Numbered from the stretch's first letter, positions 1 through 10,540 are shown. The stretch is 64,000 nucleotides of DNA from Bacteroidota bacterium (GCA_016708785.1 JADJFC010000001.1:310001-374000); one strand, 5' to 3'. Translations and numbers: made by a program. Notes: a model not told the origin generated them from the sequence alone.

Positions 1-1949
1 GATAACGCTCCTTTGAAGGCCATTTTAAATCCAAGATCTTTGATATCATCAAGGAACTTCGCAGTCTTAGCAACACCACATTGCTTTAATACATCACCAA
101 TGATGTCACGAAGTGCTTTCTTCGTCAACAAAGTATTGATGTAACCGGCTTCCTCAGGAACAACCTGATTGAAGAGGATACGACCAACAGTTGTTTTGAT
201 CATAGTTGGTTTGTAACCTTCCGGTGACCATAAATTGATACGAACTTCAATTGCAGCATGCAGTTCCACTCTTCCTTCGTTCAAAGCGATGATCACTTCT
301 TCCGGAGAATAGAATTTCATTCCTTCACCTTTTACAACACGCTCAGCATCTGTTTTTCTCTCTTTCGTGATATAATACAGACCCAAGACCATGTCCTGAG
401 ATGGAACCGTTACCGGCGCACCATTGGCAGGGTTAAGGATGTTATGTGAAGCAAGCATCAACATTTGTGCTTCCAAAATTGCCGCATGTCCCAGTGGAAC
501 GTGAACGGCCATTTGATCACCGTCGAAATCGGCGTTGAACGCTGTACAAACTAAAGGGTGAAGCTGAATCGCTTTTCCTTCGATAAGTTTTGGCTGGAAT
601 GCTTGTATACCTAATCTGTGGAGTGTCGGGGCACGATTCAGAAGAACAGGATGTCCTTTCAAAACGTTCTCCAAGATATCCCACACAAGAGGGTCTTTAC
701 GATCTACAATTTTCTTAGCAGATTTTACAGTCTTAACAACACCACGCTCAATCATTTTACGAATGATAAATGGTTTGAAAAGCTCAGCTGCCATATCTTT
801 TGGTAATCCGCACTCGTGAAGTTTTAACTCAGGTCCAACGACGATTACCGAACGTGCTGAATAATCGACACGTTTACCGAGTAAGTTCTGACGGAAACGA
901 CCTTGTTTACCTTTCAATGAGTCAGAAAGTGATTTCAATGCACGGTTCGATTCTGTTTTAACCGCATTCACTTTACGTGAATTGTCAAACAATGAATCAA
1001 CTGCTTCTTGTAACATACGTTTTTCATTACGTAAGATCACATCCGGAGCTTTGATCTCTAAAAGACGCTTAAGACGATTGTTACGAATGATCACACGACG
1101 ATATAGATCGTTTAGATCGGACGTAGCGAAACGACCACCATCAAGAGGAACGAGTGGACGTAATTCCGGTGGAATTACCGGAACAACTTTTACGATCATC
1201 CATTCAGGACGATTCTCGATGTGCTCAACAGCAGAACGGAAAGCTTCTACAACGTTCAAACGTTTCAAAGCTTCATTCTTACGTTGCTGAGAAGTTTCAT
1301 TGCTTGCCTGGTGGCGTAGGCTGAATGACAATTCATCAAGATTCAATCTTGACAATAGATCATACAATGCCTCTGCTCCCATCTTTGCTATGAAACGATT
1401 CGGATCGCTGTCATCAAGATGTTGATTATCTTTTGGAAGATTCTCAAGGATCGTTAAGTATTCATCTTCCGTAAGGAAGTCAAGATAGTTGATACCATCT
1501 GCTGCTTTTACACCGGCCTGAATAACAACATATCTTTCATAATAAATGATCATGTCAAGCTTCTTTGTCGGAAGACCTAACAAATAACCGATCTTATTCG
1601 GTAATGAACGGAAATACCAGATGTGTGCTACCGGAACTGTAAGGGTAATATGTCCCATACGTTCGCGACGAACTTTCTTTTCTGTTACTTCCACTCCACA
1701 ACGGTCACAAACGATTCCTTTGTAACGGATACGTTTGTATTTACCGCAATGACACTCCCAGTCTTTTACCGGTCCGAAGATACGCTCACAGAATAATCCG
1801 TCGCGCTCCGGTTTGTATGTCCGGTAATTGATGGTTTCAGGTTTCAACACTTCGCCACTTGACTGCTCCAGAATATTTTCAGGAGAAGAAAGGCTAATGA
1901 TAATCTTACTGAAATTCGATTTAATTTTTATTTCTTTTCTGCTTGCCAT
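1..1949 (-). CDS. rpoC: RNA polymerase beta' subunit, N-terminal part (runs off window)
   Basis: Catalytic beta' subunit of RNA polymerase. The first ~649 residues are present; the 3' part lies outside the window. The start is the ATG giving MASRKEIKIK. The zinc-binding cysteines are visible at residues 66, 68, 81 and 84 (CHC ... CDRC). The magnesium-binding catalytic loop NADFDGDQMAVH is near residue 470 (about 500-540 in the window). The frame stays open to the edge with no stop. It lies 74 bp downstream of rpoB on the same strand, the usual rpoBC operon arrangement. No anomaly is seen. Identification is certain. Confidence 0.97.
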   Translation of the reverse strand, partial: MASRKEIKIKSNFSKIIISLSSPENILEQSSGEVLKPETINYRTYKPERDGLFCERIFGPVKDWECHCGKYKRIRYKGIVCDRCGVEVTEKKVRRERMGHITLTVPVAHIWYFRSLPNKIGYLLGLPTKKLDMIIYYERYVVIQAGVKAADGINYLDFLTEDEYLTILENLPKDNQHLDDSDPNRFIAKMGAEALYDLLSRLNLDELSFSLRHQASNETSQQRKNEALKRLNVVEAFRSAVEHIENRPEWMIVKVVPVIPPELRPLVPLDGGRFATSDLNDLYRRVIIRNNRLKRLLEIKAPDVILRNEKRMLQEAVDSLFDNSRKVNAVKTESNRALKSLSDSLKGKQGRFRQNLLGKRVDYSARSVIVVGPELKLHECGLPKDMAAELFKPFIIRKMIERGVVKTVKSAKKIVDRKDPLVWDILENVLKGHPVLLNRAPTLHRLGIQAFQPKLIEGKAIQLHPLVCTAFNADFDGDQMAVHVPLGHAAILEAQMLMLASHNILNPANGAPVTVPSQDMVLGLYYITKERKTDAERVVKGEGMKFYSPEEVIIALNEGRVELHAAIEVRINLWSPEGYKPTMIKTTVGRILFNQVVPEEAGYINTLLTKKALRDIIGDVLKQCGVAKTAKFLDDIKDLGFKMAFKGAL

Positions 1950-2023
1950 CTTTGTTATTTTTTTGGTTGATGATTAAAATGAATGATGAAAAAGTGTTCA
2001 ACACTTAATTTTGTCATTCAACC

Positions 2024-5000
2024 TTATTCAAGTGTTATCTTCAGACAAAGTCCACGGAGTTCATGCAACAATACGTTGAATGATTCAGGGATTCCCGGTA
2101 CAGGAAGATTATCACCTTTAACAATTGCTTCATAAGTTTTCGCACGGCCAATAACATCATCAGATTTTACTGTGAGGATCTCTTGTAGGATATTTGCTGC
2201 ACCGAATGCTTCGAGTGCCCAAACTTCCATCTCACCAAAACGCTGACCACCAAATTGTGCCTTACCACCCAACGGCTGTTGTGTGATGAGAGAGTATGGT
2301 CCGATTGAACGAGCGTGCATTTTATCATCGACCATGTGACCCAGTTTCAGCATGTAGATCACACCAACTGTTGCCGGCTGATCAAAGCGGTCACCTGTTC
2401 CACCATCGTATAGATAAGTACTTCCGAATTTAGGAAGATTAGCTTTCGTTACATATTCATCGATCTGTTCAATTGATGCACCATCAAAGATCGGAGTTGC
2501 AAATTTCAATCCTAATCTTAATCCAGCCCAACCTAAGATCGTTTCATAGATCTGACCAAGGTTCATACGAGAAGGTACACCAAGTGGGTTAAGAACGATA
2601 TCAACCGGTGTTCCGTCTTCAAGGTATGGCATGTCTTCATCGCGAACGATTCTGGCAACGATACCTTTATTTCCGTGACGACCGGCCATCTTATCTCCTA
2701 CTTTCAGCTTACGTTTTTTAGCGATATAAACTTTCGCTAATTGAACGATACCTGCAGGCAATTCATCTCCGACTGTCAAAGCAAATTTCTTGCGTTTGAA
2801 CAATCCTGAAATATCATTGAACTTAATAGTATAGTTATGCAGTAATTGCTTGATCTGATCGTTCTTCTCTTTATCAGTTGTCCACTTATCAGCATTAACG
2901 TTGTCGAAGTTAATTTCAGAAAGCATTTTCTGAGTGAACTTCGCTCCTTTAGCAATGATCACTTCTTTGAAGATGTCAGTAACACCCTGAGAAGTTTTTC
3001 CGCTAACGAGTACGAATAATTTATCGATCAGTTTTTCTTTCAGATCAGCGATCTCAATTTGATATTCTTTATCGAGTTTTTCGATCAGAACTTTCTCATC
3101 GTTCTTCTGCGTTTTATCTTTTGCAACAACACGAGAGAACAAACGTTTGTCGATCACAACACCTTTTACAGATGGTGGAACTTTCAACGAAGCATCTTTA
3201 CATCGCCTGCTTTGTCACCAAAGATCGCGCGAAGTAATTTCTCTTCCGGTGAAGGATCAGTTTCTCCTTTTGGAGTGATCTTACCGATCAGGATATCACC
3301 TTCTACAACATCAGCACCAACACGGATCAATCCGTGCTCATCAAGTTCACGTGTTGCTTCTTCACTTACGTTAGGGATATCAGCAGTCAATTCTTCCATT
3401 CCACGTTTTGTGTCACGGACTTCAAGACTGTATTCATCAACGTGAATTGATGTGAAGATATCTTCACGAATAACTCGTTCAGAGATCACGATTGCATCCT
3501 CAAAGTTATTTCCTTTCCAAGGCATGAAAGCAACCTGTAGGTTACGTCCAAGTGCTAATTCACCATTTTGAGTTGCATAGCCCTCACAAAGTACCTGACC
3601 TTTTTTCACCTTCTGGCCTTTGATAACAATTGGCTTCAGGTTGATACAAGTATTCTGATTTGTCTTCTGGAATTTGATAAGGTTGTATGTTTTCACATCA
3701 TCTTCGAAGCTTACTAACTTTTCGGTTTCCTTACGGCTATAACGAATTGTTACTTCAAGAGCATCAACATATTCAACCACGCCATCACCTTCTGCATTGA
3801 TCAATACACGAGAGTCACGTGCAACCAATCCTTCAAGCCCTGTTCCTACGATTGGAGCTTCAGGGCGAAGTAATGGTACAGCTTGACGTTGCATGTTCGA
3901 TCCCATCAGGGCACGATTGGCATCATCATGTTCAAGGAATGGAATTAGTGAAGCGGCGATTGATGCGATCTGATTAGGAGCGACATCCATTAGATTTACC
4001 TTCGATGGTTCAAGAACCGGGAAGTCACCTAATTCACGAGCTTTCACTTTAAGATCGATAAAGTTTCCTTTATCATCGATCTTAGCATTCGCCTGAGCAA
4101 TTACTTTATTATCTTCTTCTTCTGCTGTCAGATAAATAACTCCTTTTTCAACATCTACTTTTCCTTCCGTAACAGTACGATATGGAGTTTCAATGAAACC
4201 AAGGTTATTGATCTTAGCATAAACGCAAAGTGAGGAGATCAAACCGATGTTCGGACCTTCCGGAGTCTCAATTGTACACAAACGACCGTAGTGCGTATAG
4301 TGAACGTCACGAACCTCGAAACCTGCTCTTTCGCGAGAAAGACCGCCCCGCCCAACTGCAGACAAACGACGCTTGTGAGTGATCTCAGCAAGTGGGTTGG
4401 TTTGATCCATGAACTGTGAAAGCTGATTGGTTCCGAAGAATGAATTGATAACTGAAGACAAAGTCTTCGCATTGATCAAATCTGCCGGAGTGAACACTTC
4501 ATTGTCACGTACGTTCATTCTTTCACGAATAGTACGAGCCATACGTGCAAGTCCGACACCGAACTGAGAATACAATTGTTCTCCAACGGTACGTACACGA
4601 CGGTTTGACAAGTGATCAATATCATCGACCTCCGCTTTTGAGTTGATCAACTGAATCAACTGACGGATGATCTCAATGATATCGGACTTGGTAAGAACAC
4701 GCACATCATCTGCGATTTCAAGACCAAGTTTTTTATTGATTCTGTAACGGCCTACATCACCCAGATCATAACGTTTGTCTGAGAAGAATAACTTGTCGAT
4801 AATTCCACGAGCTGTTTCTTCATCAGGTGGCTCCGCATTACGAAGCTGACGATAGATATGTTCAACGGCTTCTTTCTCAGAATTCGATGTATCTTTCTGA
4901 AGCGTGTTGTAGATGATTGCGTAATCGTTTGTATTCACATCCTCTTTATGGAGGATGATCGACTTGACACCTGATTCGACGATGAGTTCTAAGTGATGAT

Positions 5001-5838
5001 CTTCAACAACGGTTTCACGTTCGATGATCACTTCATTTCTTTCGATAGAAACTACTTCACCAGTATCCTCATCTACGAAATCTTCCACCCATGTTTTCAA
5101 AACACGTGCAGCTAGACGGCGATTAAGAGCATTTTTAATTCCGGATTTAGTCACTTTGAATTCATCGGCAAGACCGAAGATCTCAAGGATATCTTTATCC
5201 GTTTGGTAGCCAATGGCACGAAGCAAAGTCGTAACCGGGAATTTCTTCTTACGGTCGATGTATGCATACATGACATTGTTGATATCTGTAGCGAATTCGA
5301 TCCAAGAACCCTTGAATGGAATTACACGAGCAGAATAAAGTTTAGTACCGTTAGCATGGCGACTTTGTCCGAAGAAAACGCCGGGTGAACGGTGAAGCTG
5401 AGAAACAACTACACGTTCAGCACCATTGATAACGAATGTACCTTTTGGTGTCATGTACGGAATTGTTCCTAAATACACATCCTGAACGATCGTTTCGAAA
5501 TCTTCGTGTTCAGGGTCTGTGCAATACAATTTCAACTTTGCTTTCAGTGGAACACTGTAAGTAAGTCCACGCTCAATACATTCTTCCAAAGAATATCTTG
5601 GCGGGTCGATAAAGTAATCGAGAAATTCTAATACGAAATTATTTCTTGAATCAGTGATTGGAAAATTTTCACTGAAAACTTTGTACAAACCTTCTTTTTG
5701 TCGGTTGTCGGAAGTGGTTTCAAGCTGGAAAAAATCCTGGAAAGACTTTAGCTGTATATCCAGAAAATCCGGATAATCGATCGATTGTCCGATCGTTGCA
5801 AAGCTGATTCTATTTTTTTGAATAAGATTGTTAGACAC
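2024..5838 (-). CDS. rpoB: RNA polymerase beta subunit (one frameshift)
   Basis: Beta subunit of RNA polymerase, about 1,271 residues after repair, the normal length for the phylum. Two frames carry it: residues 1-884 (3184-5838) and the last ~387 residues (2024-3187). The first frame ends in GDKAGDVKMLR; the expected family sequence GDKAGDVKDASLKVPPS is restored by adding one A to the A-run at 3197-3199. The rifampicin-region sequences and the C-terminal GGKAQFGGQRFGEMEVWALEA block are intact. A real break in this single-copy essential gene would be lethal, so I infer a consensus error. It follows rplL after a strong hairpin (5917-5955). Confidence 0.96.
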
Positions 5839-5916
5839 GGGAGCTTGGTTTTTTTGATTAAAAGTTAATTTCTAATGGTATTCAACACGTCTGAAGAATC
5901 ACCTATTAAAAAAGGA

Positions 5917-5955
5917 TATAGACCTTACCCGATTTTTGGTCCGGTAAGGTCTATA
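5917..5955 (-). terminator. rplL-rpoB intergenic hairpin with T-run (attenuator-like)
   Basis: A perfect 13-bp stem (arms 5917-5929 and 5943-5955, TATAGACCTTACC and its complement) with a 13-nt loop. On the minus strand it is followed by TCCTTTTTTAAT, so it has the form of an intrinsic terminator. It lies between rplL and rpoB. In E. coli a partial terminator at the same place lowers rpoBC transcription relative to the ribosomal genes; the same role here is inference. Confidence 0.75.
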
Positions 5956-5981
5956 AATATTAGCAATTAGTAGCTGATACC

Positions 5982-6353
5982 TTATTTAACTTCAATCTCA
6001 GCTCCTGCTTCTTCTAATTGTTGTTTAATTGAATTTGCTTCTTCTTTAGAAACTCCTTCTTTAACTGCTTTTGGTGCACCATCAACTAGATCTTTAGCTT
6101 CTTTCAAGCCTAATCCTGTCATCTCTTTTACAAGCTTAACAATGTTAAGTTTTGCTCCACCCGGTGCTTTTAAGATTACATCAAAAGATGTTTTTTCAGC
6201 AGCAGCTTCACCACCACCACCAACTGCAGCAACAGCTACAGCAGCAGCAGCAGGCTCGATGCCATACTCATCCTTAAGGATCTTTGCTAGTTCGTTAACT
6301 TCTTTTACAGTCAGGTTAACTAACTGATCTGCGAATGCTTTTAAATCTGCCAT
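5982..6353 (-). CDS. rplL: 50S ribosomal protein L7/L12
   Basis: Stalk protein of the large ribosomal subunit that recruits and stimulates translational GTPases. Length is 123 residues, typical. The N-terminal dimerisation helix (MADLKAFADQLVNLTVKEV) is followed by an Ala/Gly-rich hinge near residues 35-55. The C-terminal globular domain carries VKEMTGLGLKEAKDLVDGAP and ends in EIEVK. It lies 87 bp downstream of rplJ, and the two products form the L10-(L7/L12)n stalk. Clear identification; nothing odd. Confidence 0.98.
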   Translation of the reverse strand: MADLKAFADQLVNLTVKEVNELAKILKDEYGIEPAAAAVAVAAVGGGGEAAAEKTSFDVILKAPGGAKLNIVKLVKEMTGLGLKEAKDLVDGAPKAVKEGVSKEEANSIKQQLEEAGAEIEVK

Positions 6354-6440
6354 TTTTATAGAATTTAATTTGTTTGTTTTTTCGTTAATTAATTAATTGT
6401 TTATTGGTACTGGAAGCATTAGGGTATTAACAGCTTATCC

Positions 6441-6965
6441 TTATGCAGGACGCTCAGATAATGTTTTAAGAATTCCTGCAAGTTTACCACCGCTGCTTTT
6501 AAGACCGGAGATAACATTTTTAGCAGGAGATTGTAACAGACCGATGATCTCACCGATAAGTTCATTTTTAGATTTGATGTTGGCAAGTGTTTCTAATTGA
6601 TTGTCGCCTAAGAATACAGCTGTATCGATATATGCGCCTTTCAAAATTGGACGATCGCCTTTCTTACGAAAATCTTTGATCAATTTCGCAGGACTGTTTC
6701 CAACTTCTGAAAACAATAAAGCACTTGTGCCTTTCAATGCTTCAAACATACCTTCATATGCATCGGCATTGTTTTTCTCCATTGCCTTACGGATAAGTTT
6801 GTTTTTAGCTACCAGCATTTTCACGTCTTTGTTAAAGCAAAGACGACGAAGATCATTGATCTTAGAAACCGGTAATGCTGATGTATCAGCAATGTAAACG
6901 TTTGGATATTTATTGAGGAGTTCCGCAATCTCTCCAATGATTACGTCTTTTTCTTCTCTTTTCAT
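6441..6965 (-). CDS. rplJ: 50S ribosomal protein L10
   Basis: Base of the ribosomal stalk, binding 23S rRNA through its N-terminal domain and L7/L12 dimers through its C-terminal helix. Length is 174 residues. Family features include an N-terminal MKREEKDVIIGEIAELL segment, the VAKNKLIRKAME motif near residues 54-65 and the C-terminal helix of about 30 residues. It lies 37 bp after rplA in the same orientation. In many bacteria L10 represses its own operon by binding the leader; no specific operator could be recognised here. Confidence 0.97.
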   Translation of the reverse strand: MKREEKDVIIGEIAELLNKYPNVYIADTSALPVSKINDLRRLCFNKDVKMLVAKNKLIRKAMEKNNADAYEGMFEALKGTSALLFSEVGNSPAKLIKDFRKKGDRPILKGAYIDTAVFLGDNQLETLANIKSKNELIGEIIGLLQSPAKNVISGLKSSGGKLAGILKTLSERPA

Positions 6966-7002
6966 TTTTGTAATGTGTTAGTTGATTAAACCCTTCGGTT
7001 AA

Positions 7003-7695
7003 TTAAGAAATTGATTTAGTATCGATCATCACTGAAGGGCTCATTGTGCTTGAAAGATATACACTCTTCATGTATGTTCCTTTTGCAGCTGAAGGCTTCA
7101 ATTTAAGGATCGTGTTGAGAAGTTCAGATGCATTCTCTTCCAGTTTTTGAGCATCAAATGATACTTTTCCAACTGAAGCATGAATACTTCCTTGTTTGTC
7201 AACTTTGAAATCAATTTTACCGGCTTTCACTTCTCTAACTGCTTTACCAACATCTGTAGTAACAGTTCCGGTTTTCGGATTCGGCATCAAGTTACGTGGT
7301 CCAAGTACTTTACCTAGCTTACCCACTTTACCCATTACACTCGGCATAGTAATTACTACATCGATGTCTGTCCAGCCTTGCTCGATCTTCTGAATATAGT
7401 CGTCTAATCCAACGAAATCAGCTCCGGCTTCTTTCGCCTCCGCTTCTTTGTCAGGAGTACAAAGTACTAGTACCTTTTTTGTTTTTCCTGTTCCGTGTGG
7501 AAGCGTCACAACCCCACGAACCATTTGATTGGCTTTACGAGGATCGACACCTAAACGAATACTTAAATCTACTGATGCATCAAATTTTGTATACGTTACC
7601 GATTTGATGATCTTAGAAGCTTCAGCTAGTGAGTATGACTTTGTCTGGTCAACTTTAGCTATCGCCTGCTTTCTTTTTTTACTGACTTTTGCCAT
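7003..7695 (-). CDS. rplA: 50S ribosomal protein L1
   Basis: Large-subunit protein at the E-site (L1 stalk), involved in release of deacylated tRNA. Length is 230 residues, normal. Diagnostic stretches are visible: DLSIRLGVDPRKANQMVRG near residues 43-61, VLCTPDKEAEAKEAGA, and GKVGKLGKVLGPRNLMPNPK near residues 121-140. It lies 104 bp downstream of rplK. L1 often represses the rplKA unit by binding the rplK leader; that leader (8241-8399) is long enough for such a site, but I cannot identify one with confidence. Confidence 0.97.
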   Translation of the reverse strand: MAKVSKKRKQAIAKVDQTKSYSLAEASKIIKSVTYTKFDASVDLSIRLGVDPRKANQMVRGVVTLPHGTGKTKKVLVLCTPDKEAEAKEAGADFVGLDDYIQKIEQGWTDIDVVITMPSVMGKVGKLGKVLGPRNLMPNPKTGTVTTDVGKAVREVKAGKIDFKVDKQGSIHASVGKVSFDAQKLEENASELLNTILKLKPSAAKGTYMKSVYLSSTMSPSVMIDTKSIS

Positions 7696-7799
7696 TGAAT
7701 TAAAGTTTTGAAGTAGTAACGGGATTGATAGGATCGCCCCCTCCTTCTGTTATAAACTGTTTTTCGATTTTCGTTTTACGACTCCCGAAAAAATATTTC

Positions 7800-8240
7800 T
7801 TATTTAAGTGGACTGTCACCTGTTACGGTAACTCCCATACTACGTGCAGTACCAGCCACCATGCTCATTGCTGATTCAATTGTGAAACAGTTTAAGTCAG
7901 GCATTTTGTTTTCTGCAATTGAACGAACCTGATCCCAAGTTACCGAACCAACTTTGTTACGGTTTGATTCTTTGGATCCACCTTTGATCTTTGCAAGGTC
8001 CATTAACTGAACTGCTGCAGGTGGAGTTTTGATTACAAACTCAAATGATTTATCTGTATAAACAGTGATGATAACCGGAAGAACTTTTCCCGGTTGATCC
8101 TGCGTACGTGCATTGAACTGCTTGCAGAATTCCATGATGTTTACACCCTTCGCACCTAATGCCGGTCCAATCGGAGGCGCAGGATTTGCTGCTCCACCTT
8201 TTACCTGCAATTTTATGTATGTGCCTATTTCTTTTGCCAT
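7800..8240 (-). CDS. rplK: 50S ribosomal protein L11
   Basis: Protein of the GTPase-associated centre, next to the L7/L12 stalk base. Length is 146 residues. The PAPPIGPALGAKGVNIMEFC signature occupies about residues 18-37 and the C-terminal RNA-binding domain ends in VAGTARSMGVTV. The 159-bp stretch upstream (8241-8399) contains no gene; it has a spaced inverted repeat, TGATTCAA near 8323 and TTGAATCA near 8387, that could fold in the mRNA leader. A leader-mediated L1 control is possible by analogy with other bacteria but is not shown. Confidence 0.97.
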   Translation of the reverse strand: MAKEIGTYIKLQVKGGAANPAPPIGPALGAKGVNIMEFCKQFNARTQDQPGKVLPVIITVYTDKSFEFVIKTPPAAVQLMDLAKIKGGSKESNRNKVGSVTWDQVRSIAENKMPDLNCFTIESAMSMVAGTARSMGVTVTGDSPLK

Positions 8241-8399
8241 TGGAATTTTAAATTCTGTAAATGATGATCAGTATTGACTTTTCACCCGATTACCTATTTG
8301 TTTAACTGATTATTTACTAGGAGCTGATTCAATTTCTTCAGAGCTTGCGGAGAAGGATTGGAAGCAATCGCCGATCGTTAGGAATTTGAATCAATTCGT

Positions 8400-8963
8400 T
8401 TATTCTTTTTCTACTTGCATATAGCTAAGTTCCAGTGGAGTTTTTCTTCCAAAGATCTTAACCATTACTTTCAATTTCTTTTTCTCTTCATTGATCTCTT
8501 CAATAACTCCTGAGAAACTATTGAATGGACCATCAATCACTTTTACTGTCTCTCCAACAACGTAAGGAACCGACATTACAGCTTCGCTGTCTGCCAGTTC
8601 ATCCATTTTACCGAGAATACGGTTCACTTCAGATTGACGTAAAGGAGCAGGTGGTTCGCCTTTAGCACCAAGGAAAGAGATCACACCGGTGACACTTTCA
8701 ATGATGTGAGGGATCTCACCGGTCAAAGCAGCTTCGATCAATACATATCCTGGAAGAATGTTTCTCTCTTTACTGACTTTTTTTCCGTTTCTTATCTGAT
8801 AGAACTTTTCAGTTGGAATTAAAACCTGAGCGACATAGTCGGTTAGTTTTAATCGGTTTATTTCAGATTCGATATACTGTTTTACCTTCTTTTCTTTTCC
8901 ACTGATGGCGCGAACAACATACCATTTGCGGACCAGTTCCTTTTGTGATTGTGCTTCTGCCAT
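8400..8963 (-). CDS. nusG: Transcription termination/antitermination factor NusG
   Basis: Elongation factor that binds RNA polymerase through its N-terminal NGN domain and links it to Rho or the ribosome through its C-terminal KOW domain. Length is 187 residues. The NGN domain begins at KWYVVRAISGKEKKVKQYIE (about residues 13-32) and has the ILPGYVLIE core. The KOW motif VKVIDGPFNSFSGVI is near residues 141-155. It starts 11 bp after secE, an arrangement conserved across bacteria. Confidence 0.97.
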   Translation of the reverse strand: MAEAQSQKELVRKWYVVRAISGKEKKVKQYIESEINRLKLTDYVAQVLIPTEKFYQIRNGKKVSKERNILPGYVLIEAALTGEIPHIIESVTGVISFLGAKGEPPAPLRQSEVNRILGKMDELADSEAVMSVPYVVGETVKVIDGPFNSFSGVIEEINEEKKKLKVMVKIFGRKTPLELSYMQVEKE

Positions 8964-8974
8964 GGTAATTGGTA

Positions 8975-9169
8975 TTATCCGATCATTTTATAGAATAGAT
9001 TCATGATTGCCTGAAACCCGGCGTCCATGAGGAAGATCATTACTCCGATGATGACAGTCGAGACCATAACGATGATTACACTGCTTTGCAGTTCTTCACG
9101 TGTTGGCCAGCTGACTTTGTCAACCAGTTCAGTATAACTTTCTTTTATATAAGCGGTTATTTTGCTCAT
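8975..9169 (-). CDS. secE: Preprotein translocase subunit SecE
   Basis: Single-spanning subunit that clamps the SecY channel of the general secretion pathway. The chosen start gives MSKITAYIKESYTELVDKVS, 64 residues, the usual short form. A longer open frame begins 42 bp upstream, but the extra residues (MLIQEFPWNSKK) overlap the palindrome at 9183-9199 and have no family support. The SecE signature VDKVSWPTREELQSS is followed by one hydrophobic span of about 20 residues. It lies between tRNA-Trp and nusG. Confidence 0.93.
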   Translation of the reverse strand: MSKITAYIKESYTELVDKVSWPTREELQSSVIIVMVSTVIIGVMIFLMDAGFQAIMNLFYKMIG

Positions 9170-9182
9170 TTGAAGTTTTTTC

Positions 9183-9199
9183 GAGTTCCATGGGAACTC
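9183..9199 (-). other. Short palindrome between tRNA-Trp and secE
   Basis: GAGTTCC and GGAACTC form a perfect 7-bp stem around a 3-base loop, just downstream of the mature tRNA-Trp end and 14 bp before the secE start. The minus-strand continuation is A-rich, not T-rich, so it is not a classical terminator. It may guide tRNA 3' processing or protect the 5' end of the secE message; this is inference. Confidence 0.4.
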
Positions 9200-9208
9200 T
9201 TGGATTAG

Positions 9209-9281
9209 CACGGGTGGAGAGACTCGAACTCCCAGCCAATGGTTTTGGAGACCACTACTCTACCAATTGAGCTACACCCGT
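9209..9281 (-). tRNA. tRNA-Trp (anticodon CCA)
   Basis: Full cloverleaf read on the minus strand. The acceptor stem ACGGGTG pairs with CACCCGT, the D arm has GCTCA...GAGT, the anticodon loop is CTCCAAA (anticodon CCA) and the T arm holds GTTCGAGTC. The discriminator base is G, as expected for tRNA-Trp. CCA is not encoded. It lies between tuf and secE, the conserved bacterial position. Confidence 0.95.
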
Positions 9282-9304
9282 TTACTATTGTTACTAATTG
9301 GCAG

Positions 9305-9337
9305 TAAACCACAGATGGCAATGCCACCTGTGGTTTA
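9305..9337 (-). other. Hairpin downstream of tuf
   Basis: Near-perfect stem of about 16 pairs: TAAACCACAG...TGGCA against TGCCA...CTGTGGTTTA, with one bulged position per side and a one-base loop. It lies 16 bp past the tuf stop and before tRNA-Trp. No T-run follows on the minus strand, so it is more likely a 3'-end-stabilising or processing hairpin than a full terminator. Confidence 0.5.
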
Positions 9338-9352
9338 TTGGAATTATTTCAA

Positions 9353-10540
9353 TTACTTAACAATCTCAATTACCTGTCCTGCACCTACAGTACGGCCACC
9401 TTCACGAATCGCGAAACGTAGACCTTTATCCATAGCTACCGGTTGGATAAGCACAACTGAAATAGTTACGTTATCGCCAGGCATTACCATCTCGCGACCT
9501 TCAGGAAGAGTAATCTCACCTGTTACGTCAGTCGTACGAAGATAGAATTGAGGACGGTATTTGTTGTGGAATGGAGTGTGACGTCCACCTTCTTCTTTTT
9601 TCAATACATAGATCTCCGCTTTGAATTCAGTGTGAGGAGTGATTGAACCCGGTTTTGCGACAACCATACCACGACGGATATCAGTTTTCTCAATACCACG
9701 TAACAATAGACCTACGTTATCACCAGCTTCTCCACGATCAAGGATCTTACGGAACATTTCAACTCCCGTACATGTAGACTTGATTGTTTTTTCCTGCATT
9801 CCGATGATATCAACCTCATCACCTGTGTTGATCACACCACGCTCGATACGACCAGTAGCAACTGTACCACGACCTGTGATCGAGAATACGTCTTCTACCG
9901 GCATAAGGAATGGTTTGTCAACCTCACGTGGAGGAATTGGAATGAATGTATCAACTGCTTCCATCAATTCAAGAATTTTTGGAACCCATTTCTCATCTAA
10001 GTTCAAACCACCTAAAGCAGAACCACGAACGATTGGAGTTGCATTTCCGTCGAATTGGTAGAAACTAAGTAGATCACGAATTTCCATCTCAACCAGATCA
10101 AGAAGTTCAGGATCATCAACCATATCCACTTTGTTCATGAATACAACGATCTTTGGAACACCTACCTGACGAGCAAGAAGGATATGCTCACGTGTTTGTG
10201 GCATTGGACCATCTGTTGCTGCTACAACTAGAATAGCACCGTCCATTTGGGCAGCACCAGTAATCATGTTCTTCACATAATCAGCGTGACCAGGACAGTC
10301 AACGTGAGCATAGTGACGAGTTGCAGTTTGATATTCTACGTGTGAAGTATTGATGGTAATACCACGCTCTTTTTCTTCAGGAGCGTTATCAATTGAATCA
10401 AATGAACGTGTTTCGCACCAGCCTTTAGATGCCAATACGGTAGTGATGGCTGCTGTTAATGTTGTTTTACCATGATCAACGTGACCGATTGTCCCAATGT
10501 TTACATGGGGCTTGGAACGGTCGAATTTTTCTTTTGCCAT
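9353..10540 (-). CDS. tuf: Elongation factor Tu
   Basis: GTPase that delivers aminoacyl-tRNA to the ribosome. Length is 395 residues. All GTPase motifs are present: P-loop GHVDHGKT at about residues 19-26, the switch region ERGITIN, DCPGHADY and NKVD. The C-terminal beta-barrel domains end in the family pattern FAIREGGRTVGAGQVIEIVK. It sits between tRNA-Thr(GGT) upstream and tRNA-Trp downstream, so it is probably processed from a tRNA-tuf-secE-nusG transcript. No frameshift. Confidence 0.98.
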   Translation of the reverse strand: MAKEKFDRSKPHVNIGTIGHVDHGKTTLTAAITTVLASKGWCETRSFDSIDNAPEEKERGITINTSHVEYQTATRHYAHVDCPGHADYVKNMITGAAQMDGAILVVAATDGPMPQTREHILLARQVGVPKIVVFMNKVDMVDDPELLDLVEMEIRDLLSFYQFDGNATPIVRGSALGGLNLDEKWVPKILELMEAVDTFIPIPPREVDKPFLMPVEDVFSITGRGTVATGRIERGVINTGDEVDIIGMQEKTIKSTCTGVEMFRKILDRGEAGDNVGLLLRGIEKTDIRRGMVVAKPGSITPHTEFKAEIYVLKKEEGGRHTPFHNKYRPQFYLRTTDVTGEITLPEGREMVMPGDNVTISVVLIQPVAMDKGLRFAIREGGRTVGAGQVIEIVK

